Shown in pieces: positions 9,281 to 17,588 of a stretch of DNA of 64,000 nt. Each line of letters opens with the position of its first letter. Position 1 is the first letter of the stretch. The notes beneath the pieces are model-generated. The model did no database searches. It worked only from the letters and a program-made list of their open reading frames with translations, and had not been told where the DNA came from. The position numbers and the translations under genes are program-made. The DNA comes from JABCZH01 sp963803775 (GTDB taxonomy: Bacteria; Acidobacteriota; Terriglobia; Terriglobales; Acidobacteriaceae), in the NCBI GenBank assembly GCA_963803775.1, contig CAWDNS010000001.1:248001-312000 (forward strand), given 5' to 3'.

Positions 9281-9544
9281 ATGCCAAAAGCAAAAACACC
9301 CCGCCCAACAACCACACCATCCAACAAACAAGTTCTCACCATGCCGGAAGTGACTTCGACGCCGCAGCCTCGGAAGGCTTCCTCTTCGGCAAATTTCCCA
9401 GCAGTCGATCTCGAAGCCCAGGTTCGCCAGCGCGCCTACGAGTTGTACCAGGAGCGGGGATACACCGCCGGCCAGGAAAATGAAGACTGGCTCCAGGCAG
9501 AACGCGAAGTGATGGCGCGACAGAATCACAAACAGAGCGCTTAA
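9281..9544 (+). CDS. DUF2934 domain protein
   Basis: An 87-residue basic, Pro/Thr-rich protein. After a low-complexity start it has a short conserved C-terminal module, VRQRAYELYQERGYTAG, then EDWLQAEREV. This is the DUF2934 signature (RAYELWE-RG-p-g-e--DWl-AE-E), which occurs in small proteins of many soil bacteria. Its biochemical role is unknown. The ATG at 9281 has AAGGAG eight bases upstream, which makes it preferable to the in-frame GTG at 9272. It lies 112 bases before ccmF and could be co-transcribed, but nothing links the functions. Confidence 0.85.
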   Translation: MPKAKTPRPTTTPSNKQVLTMPEVTSTPQPRKASSSANFPAVDLEAQVRQRAYELYQERGYTAGQENEDWLQAEREVMARQNHKQSA

Positions 9545-9656
9545 TCACGGAGTATCATCGGGTTGCTCCTTCGTCTGAACAGGAGGGACACTGGTCTTCT
9601 GGCGTAATCCAGTTGCCCCGGTGGGCCATTTCTGAAAAGATGTCGAAGGCTCCCCT

Positions 9657-11675
9657 ATGTCACAAATCGGCAGTTTCGCCCTGCTGCTGGCCCTGGCTCT
9701 AACGGCCTATTCTTTTCTGGCAGGAATACTGGCGTTGGCGCGTGAAGGACCCGGTTCCGCCCGCTTGGGCGAAACTGCCCGCCGTGCCGGAATCGCTTCT
9801 TTCGCTATCGTCTTCCTGGCGGCGGCGGTGCTGGTCACCGCCGCGTTCCAGGATAATTTCTCCATCGCCTACATTTTCCATCACAGCAATCGCGATCTGC
9901 CCGCGCCTTATAAGTTTGCCGTGTTGTGGTCCGGGCAGGAAGGGTCATTGCTGTTTTGGTCGCTGCTGCTCTCCGCCTATGGGTTGGTGCTGCGGCTGCG
10001 TTACAAAACCGATCCGCGTCTGTTCGCCCACGCCTCAGTCATCATTGCGGCGGTACAAGTCTTCTTCTTATTGCTGCTGAATTTCGCCGCCCATCCCTTC
10101 GCCATCATGCAGGGGTCGCTCCCCGCTGACGGCGCCGGACTCAACCCACTTTTGCAATACCCGGAGATGGTGATTCATCCCCCCATGCTGTATCTCGGCT
10201 ACGTCGGTTTCACCGTTCCTTTTGCATTCGCGCTGGCCGCGTTGATCATGCGCTACCCGGGCGAGAAGTGGATCCACATCACCCGCCGCTGGACCATGGT
10301 GACTTGGGGCCTGCTGACCTGCGGCATCTTTCTCGGAATGCATTGGGCGTATTCCGTCCTTGGCTGGGGCGGATATTGGGGATGGGATCCGGTCGAGAAC
10401 GCGTCTTTCTTGCCCTGGCTGACTGGCACTGCCTTTCTGCACTCGGTAATGATGCAGGAAAAGCGCGGCATGCTGAAGACCTGGAATATGTGGCTGATCT
10501 TCTCGACCTTCATGCTTTCAATCTTCGGAACTTTTCTCACCCGCGCTGGCATCGTCAGCTCTGTTCATGCCTTTGCGCAGTCGTCGATCGGGGACTGGTT
10601 CGTGGCCTTCCTGGCAGTCATATTCGTGACTTGCCTCTTCTTTTACTGGAAGAACCGTTCGCACCTGGTTAGCGAGCACAAACTGGAATCACTGGTGTCG
10701 CGCGAATCGAGTTTTCTGTTCAACAATCTTCTTCTGTTGGTCGCTTGCTTTACAGTGTTGTGGGGAACTCTCTTCCCGGTGCTGTCCGAATGGGTTCAGG
10801 GCACCAAGGTCACTGTCGGCCCACCGTTCTTCAATCGTGTCAACATCCCTGTTGCCTTGCTGCTCCTGCTGCTGACCGCGCTCGGCCCGTTGTTGGCCTG
10901 GCGCAGGACTTCGACCGAGAGTCTGAAGCGCAACTTCAGGTTCCCCGCGCTGGGCGCGCTGGCGGTCGCGGCGGCATTGATGGCGTTCGGTATGCGTCCC
11001 TGGAAAGACGTCGCTTACTTCTATTCGCTGATGACCATCACACTGGCGGTACTGGTGGCGCTCACCGTCCTCTCTGAGTTCGTGCGCGGCGGGCGAGTCA
11101 TTGGCCGTCACACCGGCCAAAATCTATTGGCTTCGATGGTGCAGTTGACTCGCCGCAACACCCGCCGCTACGGCGGCTACATTGTCCACTTCGGCGTAAT
11201 TGTGGTCGTGATCGGATTTGCGGGATCTGCTTTTAACCAGGACAAAGAACAGGAAATGGGCTACGGCGATAAGCTCACCATCGGCTCTTACACTCTGGTC
11301 TGTCAGTCCTACACCCAGGACGACAATCCCAACTACGGCAGCGAGTGGGCGGTGATGAATGTTTTCAAAGGCGGAAAGCAGATTGCCACGCTCAATCCCG
11401 AGCGTCGCTTCTACAAGGCCAGTCAGCAGACGTCGACCATGCCTTCCATACGCTCGACCGTGAGCAACGATCTCTATATTGTTTATGAAGGGCAGAACCC
11501 CGACACCGGGCGGCCCATCATTCGGGCGCACCTGAATCCACTGGTGATGTGGATTTGGGTTGGCGTGTGGATCATGATTGTGGGCACTGTCGTTGCCATG
11601 ATCCCGAATACTGTGCCAGTTCGAGCGATGGCTCCGGTCCGCGTCCAGGCAAGCCCAATAGGAGCGGGAGATTGA
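9657..11675 (+). CDS. ccmF: Cytochrome c haem lyase subunit CcmF
   Basis: A 672-residue integral membrane protein of the CcmF/NrfE family, which joins haem to apocytochrome c on the periplasmic side. The tryptophan-rich haem-handling motif GGYWGWDPVENASFLPWL lies at about residues 238-256. The surrounding LNPLLQYPEMVIHPPMLYLGY and FGTFLTRAGIVSSVHAFA blocks, with their conserved His residues, are classic for CcmF. Length is in the normal 640-680 range. Its TGA stop overlaps the ATG of ccmH (TGATG), so the two are translationally coupled. The ccmA, B, C and E genes are not in this window. Confidence 0.97.
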   Translation: MSQIGSFALLLALALTAYSFLAGILALAREGPGSARLGETARRAGIASFAIVFLAAAVLVTAAFQDNFSIAYIFHHSNRDLPAPYKFAVLWSGQEGSLLFWSLLLSAYGLVLRLRYKTDPRLFAHASVIIAAVQVFFLLLLNFAAHPFAIMQGSLPADGAGLNPLLQYPEMVIHPPMLYLGYVGFTVPFAFALAALIMRYPGEKWIHITRRWTMVTWGLLTCGIFLGMHWAYSVLGWGGYWGWDPVENASFLPWLTGTAFLHSVMMQEKRGMLKTWNMWLIFSTFMLSIFGTFLTRAGIVSSVHAFAQSSIGDWFVAFLAVIFVTCLFFYWKNRSHLVSEHKLESLVSRESSFLFNNLLLLVACFTVLWGTLFPVLSEWVQGTKVTVGPPFFNRVNIPVALLLLLLTALGPLLAWRRTSTESLKRNFRFPALGALAVAAALMAFGMRPWKDVAYFYSLMTITLAVLVALTVLSEFVRGGRVIGRHTGQNLLASMVQLTRRNTRRYGGYIVHFGVIVVVIGFAGSAFNQDKEQEMGYGDKLTIGSYTLVCQSYTQDDNPNYGSEWAVMNVFKGGKQIATLNPERRFYKASQQTSTMPSIRSTVSNDLYIVYEGQNPDTGRPIIRAHLNPLVMWIWVGVWIMIVGTVVAMIPNTVPVRAMAPVRVQASPIGAGD

Positions 11676-12160
11676 TGGCAGCGACTGCATCAAGCAAACG
11701 GGCTTTCCGAATCGTTCTGGTGGGCCTCGCGATTCCCCTGCTGATGGGAGCGGGCGACCAAGCCGCGCGCTTTAACGACCTCGGGCATCGCATGATGTGT
11801 GTCTGCAGCTGCAACCAGATTTTGCTGGAATGCAATCACGTGGGCTGCACTTATTCTGACCGCATGCGAGCAGAGCTCGTAGCCGCTATCGATCGCGGCG
11901 ACAACGACGATCTCACGCTGCAATCGTTCGTGCAGAAGTATGGCCCGCCAGTCCTGGCCGCGCCCACCAAAACCGGATTTGACCGGGTTGCCTGGGTTGC
12001 GCCTTATCTGGCGCTGGTCCTGGGGCTGGGTTTGGTCATCTTCGTCATTCGTGGTTGGAAGTCGCGTCCGCTGGTCGTATCCGCGGACGCACCGGCACCG
12101 GTGCATGGTATGGAACTTGATCGTTTCCGAGCACAAGCCCGTAAGGAGACCGAAACATGA
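11675..12160 (+). CDS. ccmH: CcmH-like cytochrome c maturation protein, variant Cys motif
   Basis: 161 residues: an N-terminal signal or anchor, a small periplasmic helical domain and one C-terminal membrane helix (WVAPYLALVLGLGLVIFVI). CcmH reduces apocytochrome cysteines and normally carries LRCxxCQ. Here the segment is CVCSCNQILLECNHVGC, so the first cysteines are spaced CxCxC, with two more Cys downstream, followed by the usual SDRMRAEL helix. Comparable CNH-containing forms exist outside proteobacteria, as far as I know. Position directly after ccmF with an overlapping start supports the call. It in turn overlaps the next gene by four bases (ATGA). Confidence 0.85.
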   Translation: MAATASSKRAFRIVLVGLAIPLLMGAGDQAARFNDLGHRMMCVCSCNQILLECNHVGCTYSDRMRAELVAAIDRGDNDDLTLQSFVQKYGPPVLAAPTKTGFDRVAWVAPYLALVLGLGLVIFVIRGWKSRPLVVSADAPAPVHGMELDRFRAQARKETET

Positions 12161-12471
12161 CCGTCGTCCTCATGGCTTGCATGTTTATCACGACTGCGAC
12201 TCTGGTGTATGTTTTCTATCTTCCCGGAACGTTATATCTAGGTCCGCGCAAGACCCGGCTGTCGTTTCTGCGCGAGCGCAGAGAAACAGTTTACGAGAAC
12301 CTGCGCGATCTGAGTTTCGAATTCAAGGCTGGCAAGTTTCCAGATGCCGACTATCAAACCATGAAAACATCGCTTGAGGAAGAAGCGGCCGCGGTACTGT
12401 CTGAGATTGCTCACCTGGAAGCCGACGGGAGGAATGCGGCAGTGAGTAATAAAAAAGGGGCAAAAGTTTGA
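12157..12471 (+). CDS. Small membrane protein of the ccm operon (CcmI-like N-terminal part)
   Basis: 104 residues: one N-terminal membrane helix (residues 2-26), then a charged helical region predicted from RERRETVYENLRDLSFEFKAGKFPDADYQTMK and EEEAAAVLSEIAHLEA. The 'RD-L-FEFKAGK--D-DY--mK' pattern resembles the segment that follows the first helix in CcmI-type proteins and in other c-type cytochrome biogenesis proteins. It starts inside the end of ccmH (ATGA overlap), and its own stop overlaps a TTG start of the next gene, so it belongs to the operon. A chaperone role for apocytochrome c is inferred from context only. Confidence 0.7.
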   Translation: MTVVLMACMFITTATLVYVFYLPGTLYLGPRKTRLSFLRERRETVYENLRDLSFEFKAGKFPDADYQTMKTSLEEEAAAVLSEIAHLEADGRNAAVSNKKGAKV

Positions 12472-13739
12472 AATTTCAGGCAATTGTCATCCTCATAATT
12501 CTCTCGCTTCTCCCGGCCTTTTCTTCTGCGCAAACTCTCACTGGCACGGTTACCAATGGCACCACCAGCAAACCCGCTTCCGGCGACGATGTCGTGCTCC
12601 TTAGCTTGATCAACGGAATGCAGGAGGCTGGCCGAACTCAGAGCGACGCCAAGGGCAACTTCACTCTCAAGCTCGACGCTGCGGGACCGCATCTCATTCG
12701 TGTGATTCACCAGGGAGTGACTTACCACCGCATGGCGCCTCCCGGAACAACTTCGGTCGAAGTGGAGGTCTTCGACGTTGCCAAGAAGATTGCTGGCATC
12801 CAGGTAACCGCCGATGTAATGCGCTTTCAGGCGCAAGGAAATGAACTCGGAGGCGTTCGCTTGTTTGCGGTCAACAATACCTCGAACCCTCCGCGTACTC
12901 AGATGAACGATCAGAATTTCGAGTTCTATTTGCCCGAAGGAGCGCAGATTGACCAATCCATGGCGGAGACGGCCGGTGGTCAGCCCCTTAACTCGGCCCC
13001 GGTCCCACAGAAGGAAAAAGACCGCTACGCCTTCATTTTCCCGTTGCGGCCGGGCGAGACTCAGTTCCAAGTCGCTTTTCACTTGCCTTACACTGGCCAG
13101 CTCAGCATCAATCCCCGGGCCATCTATGGCGCGCAGCATTTTGTCGTGATGCTGCCCAAGAGTATGCAATTTGCCGCAGGCCAAGGCGCGGTATTCAACG
13201 CGATGAACGATCCGCGACAGCCTGACGCCATCGTTCAAGTGGCGTCGAACACCACCGTCGGCCAACCGCTCGACTTCATCGTCTCCGGCACGGGAACTCT
13301 GGCTGAGGGTGGAGATGACAGTGCCGGCGCTCCGTCTCCCGTAGGCGGTGCGACCACGGGCCGTGATTCGCGTCCCGGCGGCGGCCTCGGCCCGCCGATT
13401 GATGCGCCCGATCCTTTGGAAAAATATCGCTGGTATATTCTCGGCGGCTTTGGGCTGGTGCTGGCGGCCGGCGCATTTTTCGTGTTAGGACGTTCCAAGA
13501 CCGCTGTCCCGCAGTTCGCCGCCTCAGACCTCGAAGTTGTCGATCTTCCCGTCGCCCCCAAACCCGTTGCCTCCGACCGCTCGACCCAGCTGCTCGATGC
13601 CCTCAAAGAAGAATTGTTTCAACTCGAGGTCGAGCACAAGCAAGGCAAAATCTCGCAATCGGATTATGAAAAAGCCAAGGCGGCGCTGGATCAGACGCTG
13701 GAACGGGCGTTGAAACGTGGTGCAGTCAAGATCGGTTAG
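12468..13739 (+). CDS. Membrane-anchored carboxypeptidase-regulatory-like beta-domain protein, end of ccm operon
   Basis: 423 residues. A signal peptide (IVILIILSLLPAFSSAQ) is followed by a beta-sandwich of the carboxypeptidase-regulatory type (LTGTVTNGTTSKPASGDDVVLL...GNFTLKLDAAGPHLIRV). A second beta-rich region follows, then a Gly/Pro linker, a membrane helix (WYILGGFGLVLAAGAFFVLG, about residues 322-341) and a cytoplasmic helical tail (KEELFQLEVEHKQGKISQSDYEKAK). That tail is like the one in the preceding small gene. The TTG start overlaps the previous stop codon (TTGA); no better start exists nearby. Gene order suggests a part in cytochrome c assembly, which is inference. Confidence 0.75.
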   Translation: MKFQAIVILIILSLLPAFSSAQTLTGTVTNGTTSKPASGDDVVLLSLINGMQEAGRTQSDAKGNFTLKLDAAGPHLIRVIHQGVTYHRMAPPGTTSVEVEVFDVAKKIAGIQVTADVMRFQAQGNELGGVRLFAVNNTSNPPRTQMNDQNFEFYLPEGAQIDQSMAETAGGQPLNSAPVPQKEKDRYAFIFPLRPGETQFQVAFHLPYTGQLSINPRAIYGAQHFVVMLPKSMQFAAGQGAVFNAMNDPRQPDAIVQVASNTTVGQPLDFIVSGTGTLAEGGDDSAGAPSPVGGATTGRDSRPGGGLGPPIDAPDPLEKYRWYILGGFGLVLAAGAFFVLGRSKTAVPQFAASDLEVVDLPVAPKPVASDRSTQLLDALKEELFQLEVEHKQGKISQSDYEKAKAALDQTLERALKRGAVKIG

Positions 13740-13865
13740 GCGATTGATATCGCGTTTCTCGATGCCCCACGGGCACTTACGCACGGCGCCCAGAGTAGAC
13801 TTCGCCGCCTATTTCTGCGATGAATCCCCCGGTTTTAGATACCATCTAATCTACTGAGAAACCCT

Positions 13866-14729
13866 ATGGGAAACACCTTCAAGACCGCGTTCTTGCTGAC
13901 GCTGCTGACTCTACTGCTAATGTTCATTGGCCGTGCTTTTGGCGGCCAGAACGGCATGTTGCTGGCGCTTGGGCTGGCCGCTGTCATGAACTTCATTTCG
14001 TATTTCTATTCCGACAAGATCGCGCTCGCCATGTATCGCGCGCAGCCGGTTACTCGTGAGCAGTTGCCCCGCGCTTACGGCGCGGTCGAGCGGCTTACGC
14101 AGAAAATCGGCATCCCCATGCCGAAAATCTATGTAATCCCGAACGAGTCGCCGAACGCATTCGCCACAGGACGAAATCCCAGCCATGCATCGGTGGCAAT
14201 GACCCAAGGGATTCTCGATCTGCTGAATGATGAAGAACTCGAAGGTGTATTGGCCCACGAACTCGGCCATGTGAATAACCGTGACATCCTGATCAGTTCA
14301 GTTGCCGCCACTGTCGCTGGAGCTATCACCATGCTGGCCAGCATGGGACGTTGGGCCATGATCTTTGGCGGATGGGGAGGTAACAACCGCGAAGAACGCG
14401 GTGGAGGGGGAATCGGCGCGCTGCTCATGCTGATCCTTGCGCCTATCGCGGCTTCGCTCATTCAGCTTGCAGTGTCGCGATCACGCGAATATCAAGCGGA
14501 CGCGACCGGCGCCCACTTCACAGGGAATCCTTACGCATTAGCCAGTGCGCTGTCAAAGCTCGACGCCTACTCACGCCGTATCCCAATGCAAGGTACGCCC
14601 TCGACTGCTCACCTGTTCATCGTGCAGCCGTTGCTGGGGATGAATGTAGGCAACTGGTTCTCTACTCATCCGCCTATCGCCAAGCGCATCGAGCGATTGA
14701 CTGGACGACCGGCAGAGTTTACGCAGTAA
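13866..14729 (+). CDS. htpX: HtpX-family membrane zinc metalloprotease (M48B)
   Basis: 287 residues, the usual HtpX length. Two N-terminal membrane helices (residues 5-45) are followed by the zinc motif HELGH at about residue 130 with the typical context VLAHELGHVNNRDIL, then two more helices around residues 140-200, and SREYQADATGAHFTGNP supplying the third zinc ligand Glu. HtpX cleaves misfolded inner-membrane proteins. It is monocistronic by spacing: 126 bases separate it from the ccm operon, and a repeat-filled spacer follows. No heat-shock promoter is recognisable. Confidence 0.96.
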   Translation: MGNTFKTAFLLTLLTLLLMFIGRAFGGQNGMLLALGLAAVMNFISYFYSDKIALAMYRAQPVTREQLPRAYGAVERLTQKIGIPMPKIYVIPNESPNAFATGRNPSHASVAMTQGILDLLNDEELEGVLAHELGHVNNRDILISSVAATVAGAITMLASMGRWAMIFGGWGGNNREERGGGGIGALLMLILAPIAASLIQLAVSRSREYQADATGAHFTGNPYALASALSKLDAYSRRIPMQGTPSTAHLFIVQPLLGMNVGNWFSTHPPIAKRIERLTGRPAEFTQ

Positions 14730-14737
14730 AAAGCTTT

Positions 14738-14827
14738 CAGCCGTCAGCACTCAGCATTCAGTCGTGCTGGATTGTGAAGGCTGCCCAACACTAGAATGGC
14801 TGAATGCTGACGGCTGAATGCTGAATG
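14738..14827. repeat. Interspersed inverted repeat of the CTGAATGCTGA type
   Basis: The spacer between htpX and the MoxR gene contains AGCCGTCAGCACTCAGCATT (14739-14758) and an inverted near-copy built of TGAATGCTGACGGCT plus tandem CTGAATG units (14800-14827). The same short units recur at 41971-42003 and 59385-59436 in this window, so this is an interspersed family and not a one-off hairpin. It could fold into a long imperfect stem. No coding potential. Confidence 0.75.
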
Positions 14828-14883
14828 CTCGCTGTAACCTCCGTAACCGCTGCCGACCTTAACCCCATAGTAAAATTCCTCTA

Positions 14884-15843
14884 ATGTCGCCTGAAACTGC
14901 CAGTGCTGTTTCTCACCGCGCCGCCCAACTGGAACAAGCGCTCCGCAAAGTGATCCGGGGCAAGGATGAAGTCGTTCGCCTGGCCGTGGTTTGCCTGCTC
15001 GCTCGTGGCCACCTGCTGATTGAAGGCGTACCGGGCGTCGGCAAGACGACATTGGGACAGGCCTTGGCCCGAGCGCTTGATTGCACTTTTCAGCGGGTGC
15101 AGTTCACCAGCGACATGCTGCCCTCGGACGTTTTGGGGATCTCAATCTTCTCCGCCGCCGAGCAAGAATTTGAATTCAAGCGTGGTCCGGTGTTCACCAA
15201 TGTGCTCCTGGCCGACGAGATCAATCGCACTACTCCCAAGACACAATCGGCGCTGCTCGAAGCCATGAACGAGGGGCAGGTAACCGTGGATGCTCATTCG
15301 TATCCCCTGCCGCAACCGTTTCTCGTGATCGCTACACAGAATCCGGTCGAACATCACGGCACTTATCCTTTGCCCGAGTCGCAGCTTGATCGGTTCCTAA
15401 TGCGAGTGCGCATGGGTTATCCCGACAGTGGAGCCGAGCGCGAAATTCTACGATCCGATGCCGGGGCGGCAAAACTGGAGGCTCTGCGGCCCGTGCTCAC
15501 CGGTACCGAGTTGCTGGAAATGCAGAATGCTGTGACGCACATCCGCGTGGAAGAATCGCTGGTCAGCTATGCCCTTGCCATCGTTCAAAAGACACGTCAG
15601 AACGAACAGTTCTCGTTGGGAGTGTCTCCGCGCGGCTCGCAGATGCTCTACCGTGCCGCGCAAGCCACCGCGTTTCTAGATGGCCGTACCTTCTGCACTC
15701 CTGAAGACTTCAAGCCGTTGGTGGTACCAGTGTTTGCTCATCGGGTGGTGGTCGACGGCCTCTACGCTTCCACTTTGAAGAAGTCCGAGCAAGCCGAACA
15801 AGTGATCCAGGAGATCGTCGACGGCACCCCGGTGCCGATGTAG
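14884..15843 (+). CDS. MoxR-type AAA ATPase
   Basis: 319 residues, typical MoxR length. Walker A is GVPGVGKTT at residues ~49-57, Walker B is LLADEINR, sensor 1 is ATQNPVEHHGTYPLPE, and LDRFLMR is the arginine-finger region; all are intact. A winged lid domain follows (GVSPRGSQMLYRAAQA). MoxR ATPases act as chaperones, often with VWA or DUF58 proteins. Here the next gene is a DUF4149 membrane protein rather than the usual DUF58 partner. The only VWA protein nearby (18327-19538) is on the other strand, so the partner is unknown. Confidence 0.95.
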   Translation: MSPETASAVSHRAAQLEQALRKVIRGKDEVVRLAVVCLLARGHLLIEGVPGVGKTTLGQALARALDCTFQRVQFTSDMLPSDVLGISIFSAAEQEFEFKRGPVFTNVLLADEINRTTPKTQSALLEAMNEGQVTVDAHSYPLPQPFLVIATQNPVEHHGTYPLPESQLDRFLMRVRMGYPDSGAEREILRSDAGAAKLEALRPVLTGTELLEMQNAVTHIRVEESLVSYALAIVQKTRQNEQFSLGVSPRGSQMLYRAAQATAFLDGRTFCTPEDFKPLVVPVFAHRVVVDGLYASTLKKSEQAEQVIQEIVDGTPVPM

Positions 15844-15883
15844 AAGAGTTGTCAGTTCTCAGCGCGCCCGCGATAATATCCGC

Positions 15884-16366
15884 ATGTCTTTTCTTCGATT
15901 CCTGATGTTGTTGTCTTTGATTGCTTGGATTGGCGGACTGCTTTTCTTCGCTTTTGCAGTTGCCCCTGCCGCGTTCTCGGTGCTGCCAACGCGGCATCTA
16001 GCTGGTACCCTCGTCGGCCGCACTCTCGGAACCCTTCACTGGATTGGCATCTTCTCCGGGCTGGTCTTTCTGGCCAGTTCCCTGCTCTATAGCCAACTGA
16101 CTCGGGGCACACCGCACGCCTTCGCGGCTCGTAATGTTTTGATTGTCCTGATGCTCGTCCTTACTGTGATCTCGCAGTTTGGGATCATTCCGCGCATGGA
16201 CACATTACGCGCCAGCATAGGCGAGATCGATTCCGTCCCGCCAGACCATCCCGCGCGCGTGCAATTTGATGCGCTACACGTCTGGTCTACGCGAGTTGAA
16301 GGCGGAGTACTGTTGATGGGCTTAGTTGTGGTTTATCTGACAGCTTCTGCGCTGGGCAGCACTTAA
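15884..16366 (+). CDS. DUF4149 (TMEM205-like) membrane protein
   Basis: 160 residues with four predicted membrane helices: residues 5-27, 48-70, 82-102 and 136-156. The pattern IGGLLFFAFAVAPAAF near the start, a central LHWIGIFSGLVFL helix, and a late FDALHVWSTRVEGGVLLMGL helix fit the DUF4149/TMEM205-like family. Its function in bacteria is not known. It lies 40 bases after the MoxR-type gene on the same strand and may be co-transcribed. Confidence 0.8.
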   Translation: MSFLRFLMLLSLIAWIGGLLFFAFAVAPAAFSVLPTRHLAGTLVGRTLGTLHWIGIFSGLVFLASSLLYSQLTRGTPHAFAARNVLIVLMLVLTVISQFGIIPRMDTLRASIGEIDSVPPDHPARVQFDALHVWSTRVEGGVLLMGLVVVYLTASALGST

Positions 16367-16419
16367 CCTTCCAGCCGATTTGGGTATTCGTGCCTTGATC
16401 GTTTATTCTCGAAGTTCAT

Positions 16420-16453
16420 TCGCTAAGAGCCAAAAGCTACAAGCCAAGAGCTG
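16420..16453. repeat. Interspersed AAGAGCCAAAAGCTA repeat
   Basis: Just before the YchF-like gene is CTAAGAGCCAAAAGCTACAA followed by GCCAAGAGCTG, a set of imperfect 7-9 base units (AAGAGC/AAAAGC/AAGCC). A related set lies at 25894-25950 at the start of the GT-C gene on the opposite strand. Its nearness to start codons may matter for translation, but no ribosome site is recognisable in it. Confidence 0.6.
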
Positions 16454-16459
16454 ACTCCC

Positions 16460-17545
16460 ATGAAAACTGGCATCATCGGCCTACCGCAGGTGGGCAAGAC
16501 ATCTTTGTTTCGCATTTTGACCAAGGCAAACCTCTCGGAGCAGGCCTACTCCAATCCTCGCGAAGCGCATTTAGGCGTGGCCAAGGTCCCGGACGACCGT
16601 CTTGACCGCTTGGCAGCGCTTTACAATCCCAAGAAGCTCACCCACGCATCCGTCGAATACGTGGACGTCGGCGCCATCGGTCAGGATGCGCTCAAGGAAA
16701 CTGCCTACCTTACCCATTTGCGCTCGGTGGATGCGCTTGCGCACGTGCTCCGGGCCTTTGAGGATCCCTCCATCCCGCACGTGGGGCCAGTCGACCCTCT
16801 GCGCGACATCAAGAACGTCGAATTTGATCTCATGGTCAGCGATCTCGGGCAGATTGAAAAACGCCTGGAGCGGCTGGAGAAAGACCTCAAGAAAATGCGC
16901 ACGCCGGAACTGGAAAAGGAAAATGACTTGCTAAAGCGGGCAAAAATCCATATCGAGTCTGAGCGTCCCCTGCGCGAAATGGAAATGACTCCCGAAGACA
17001 AGAAACGCCTGCGCGGCTTCATGTTCCTCAGCGAGAAACCGATTCTATATGTCTTGAATATCGGCGAAAGCACCACCCTCGGAGACGACCTCGAAAATGC
17101 CTCCGCGAAATACAGGCTGACCGAGGTCGCTTCACGACCGAATGCCGGCGCCGCCGCGATTTGCGGCAAGGTGGAAGCTGAACTCGCGGAGATGAGCGAC
17201 GTCGATGCTGCCGAGTTTCTCTCCAGCTACGGACTCAAAGAAAGTGGCTTGGTTCGCCTGATTCGCACCACCTACGCGCTGCTCGGACTGATCTCTTTCT
17301 TCACCGCCGGTGAAGACGAATGCCGTGCCTGGACGATTCCCGTCCGCAGCCGCGCGGTCGAAGCAGCCGGAGCCATTCACTCCGACCTCGAGAAACACTT
17401 CATCCGCGCCGAAACCATCCGCTGGGACCAACTGCTCGACGCTGGATCGGAAGCCGAGGCCCGTGCCCGTGGCACACTGCGCCTCGAAGGCAAGGACTAC
17501 ATCGTGCAAGATGGAGATGTGATGCACATCCGGCATAGTGGCTGA
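16460..17545 (+). CDS. ychF: YchF/Obg-like translation-associated P-loop NTPase
   Basis: 361 residues, matching YchF. The P-loop is GLPQVGKTS at the N-terminus (family norm GLPNVGKST). G3 is replaced by VDVGAIG, a coiled-coil insert is visible (GQIEKRLERLEKDLKK), and the G4 equivalent NIGE sits where YchF has NVxE, the change that makes the family prefer ATP over GTP. The C-terminal domain (AWTIPVRSRAVEAAGAIHSDLEKHFIRAE...DYIVQDGDVMHI) is the TGS-like end of YchF. The protein binds ribosomes and is linked to oxidative stress control. The P-loop Gln/Thr changes are mild deviations. Confidence 0.93.
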   Translation: MKTGIIGLPQVGKTSLFRILTKANLSEQAYSNPREAHLGVAKVPDDRLDRLAALYNPKKLTHASVEYVDVGAIGQDALKETAYLTHLRSVDALAHVLRAFEDPSIPHVGPVDPLRDIKNVEFDLMVSDLGQIEKRLERLEKDLKKMRTPELEKENDLLKRAKIHIESERPLREMEMTPEDKKRLRGFMFLSEKPILYVLNIGESTTLGDDLENASAKYRLTEVASRPNAGAAAICGKVEAELAEMSDVDAAEFLSSYGLKESGLVRLIRTTYALLGLISFFTAGEDECRAWTIPVRSRAVEAAGAIHSDLEKHFIRAETIRWDQLLDAGSEAEARARGTLRLEGKDYIVQDGDVMHIRHSG

Positions 17546-17588
17546 GAGGCAGTTTTGAACTGAGAACTGGTATCATCCTTCCTCACTC

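Noticed and set aside
12411..13265. A long minus-strand ORF of 284 codons opposite the ccm operon
   Set aside because: It lies entirely opposite well-supported overlapping genes and shows no family motif. Long antisense frames are expected in GC-rich DNA.
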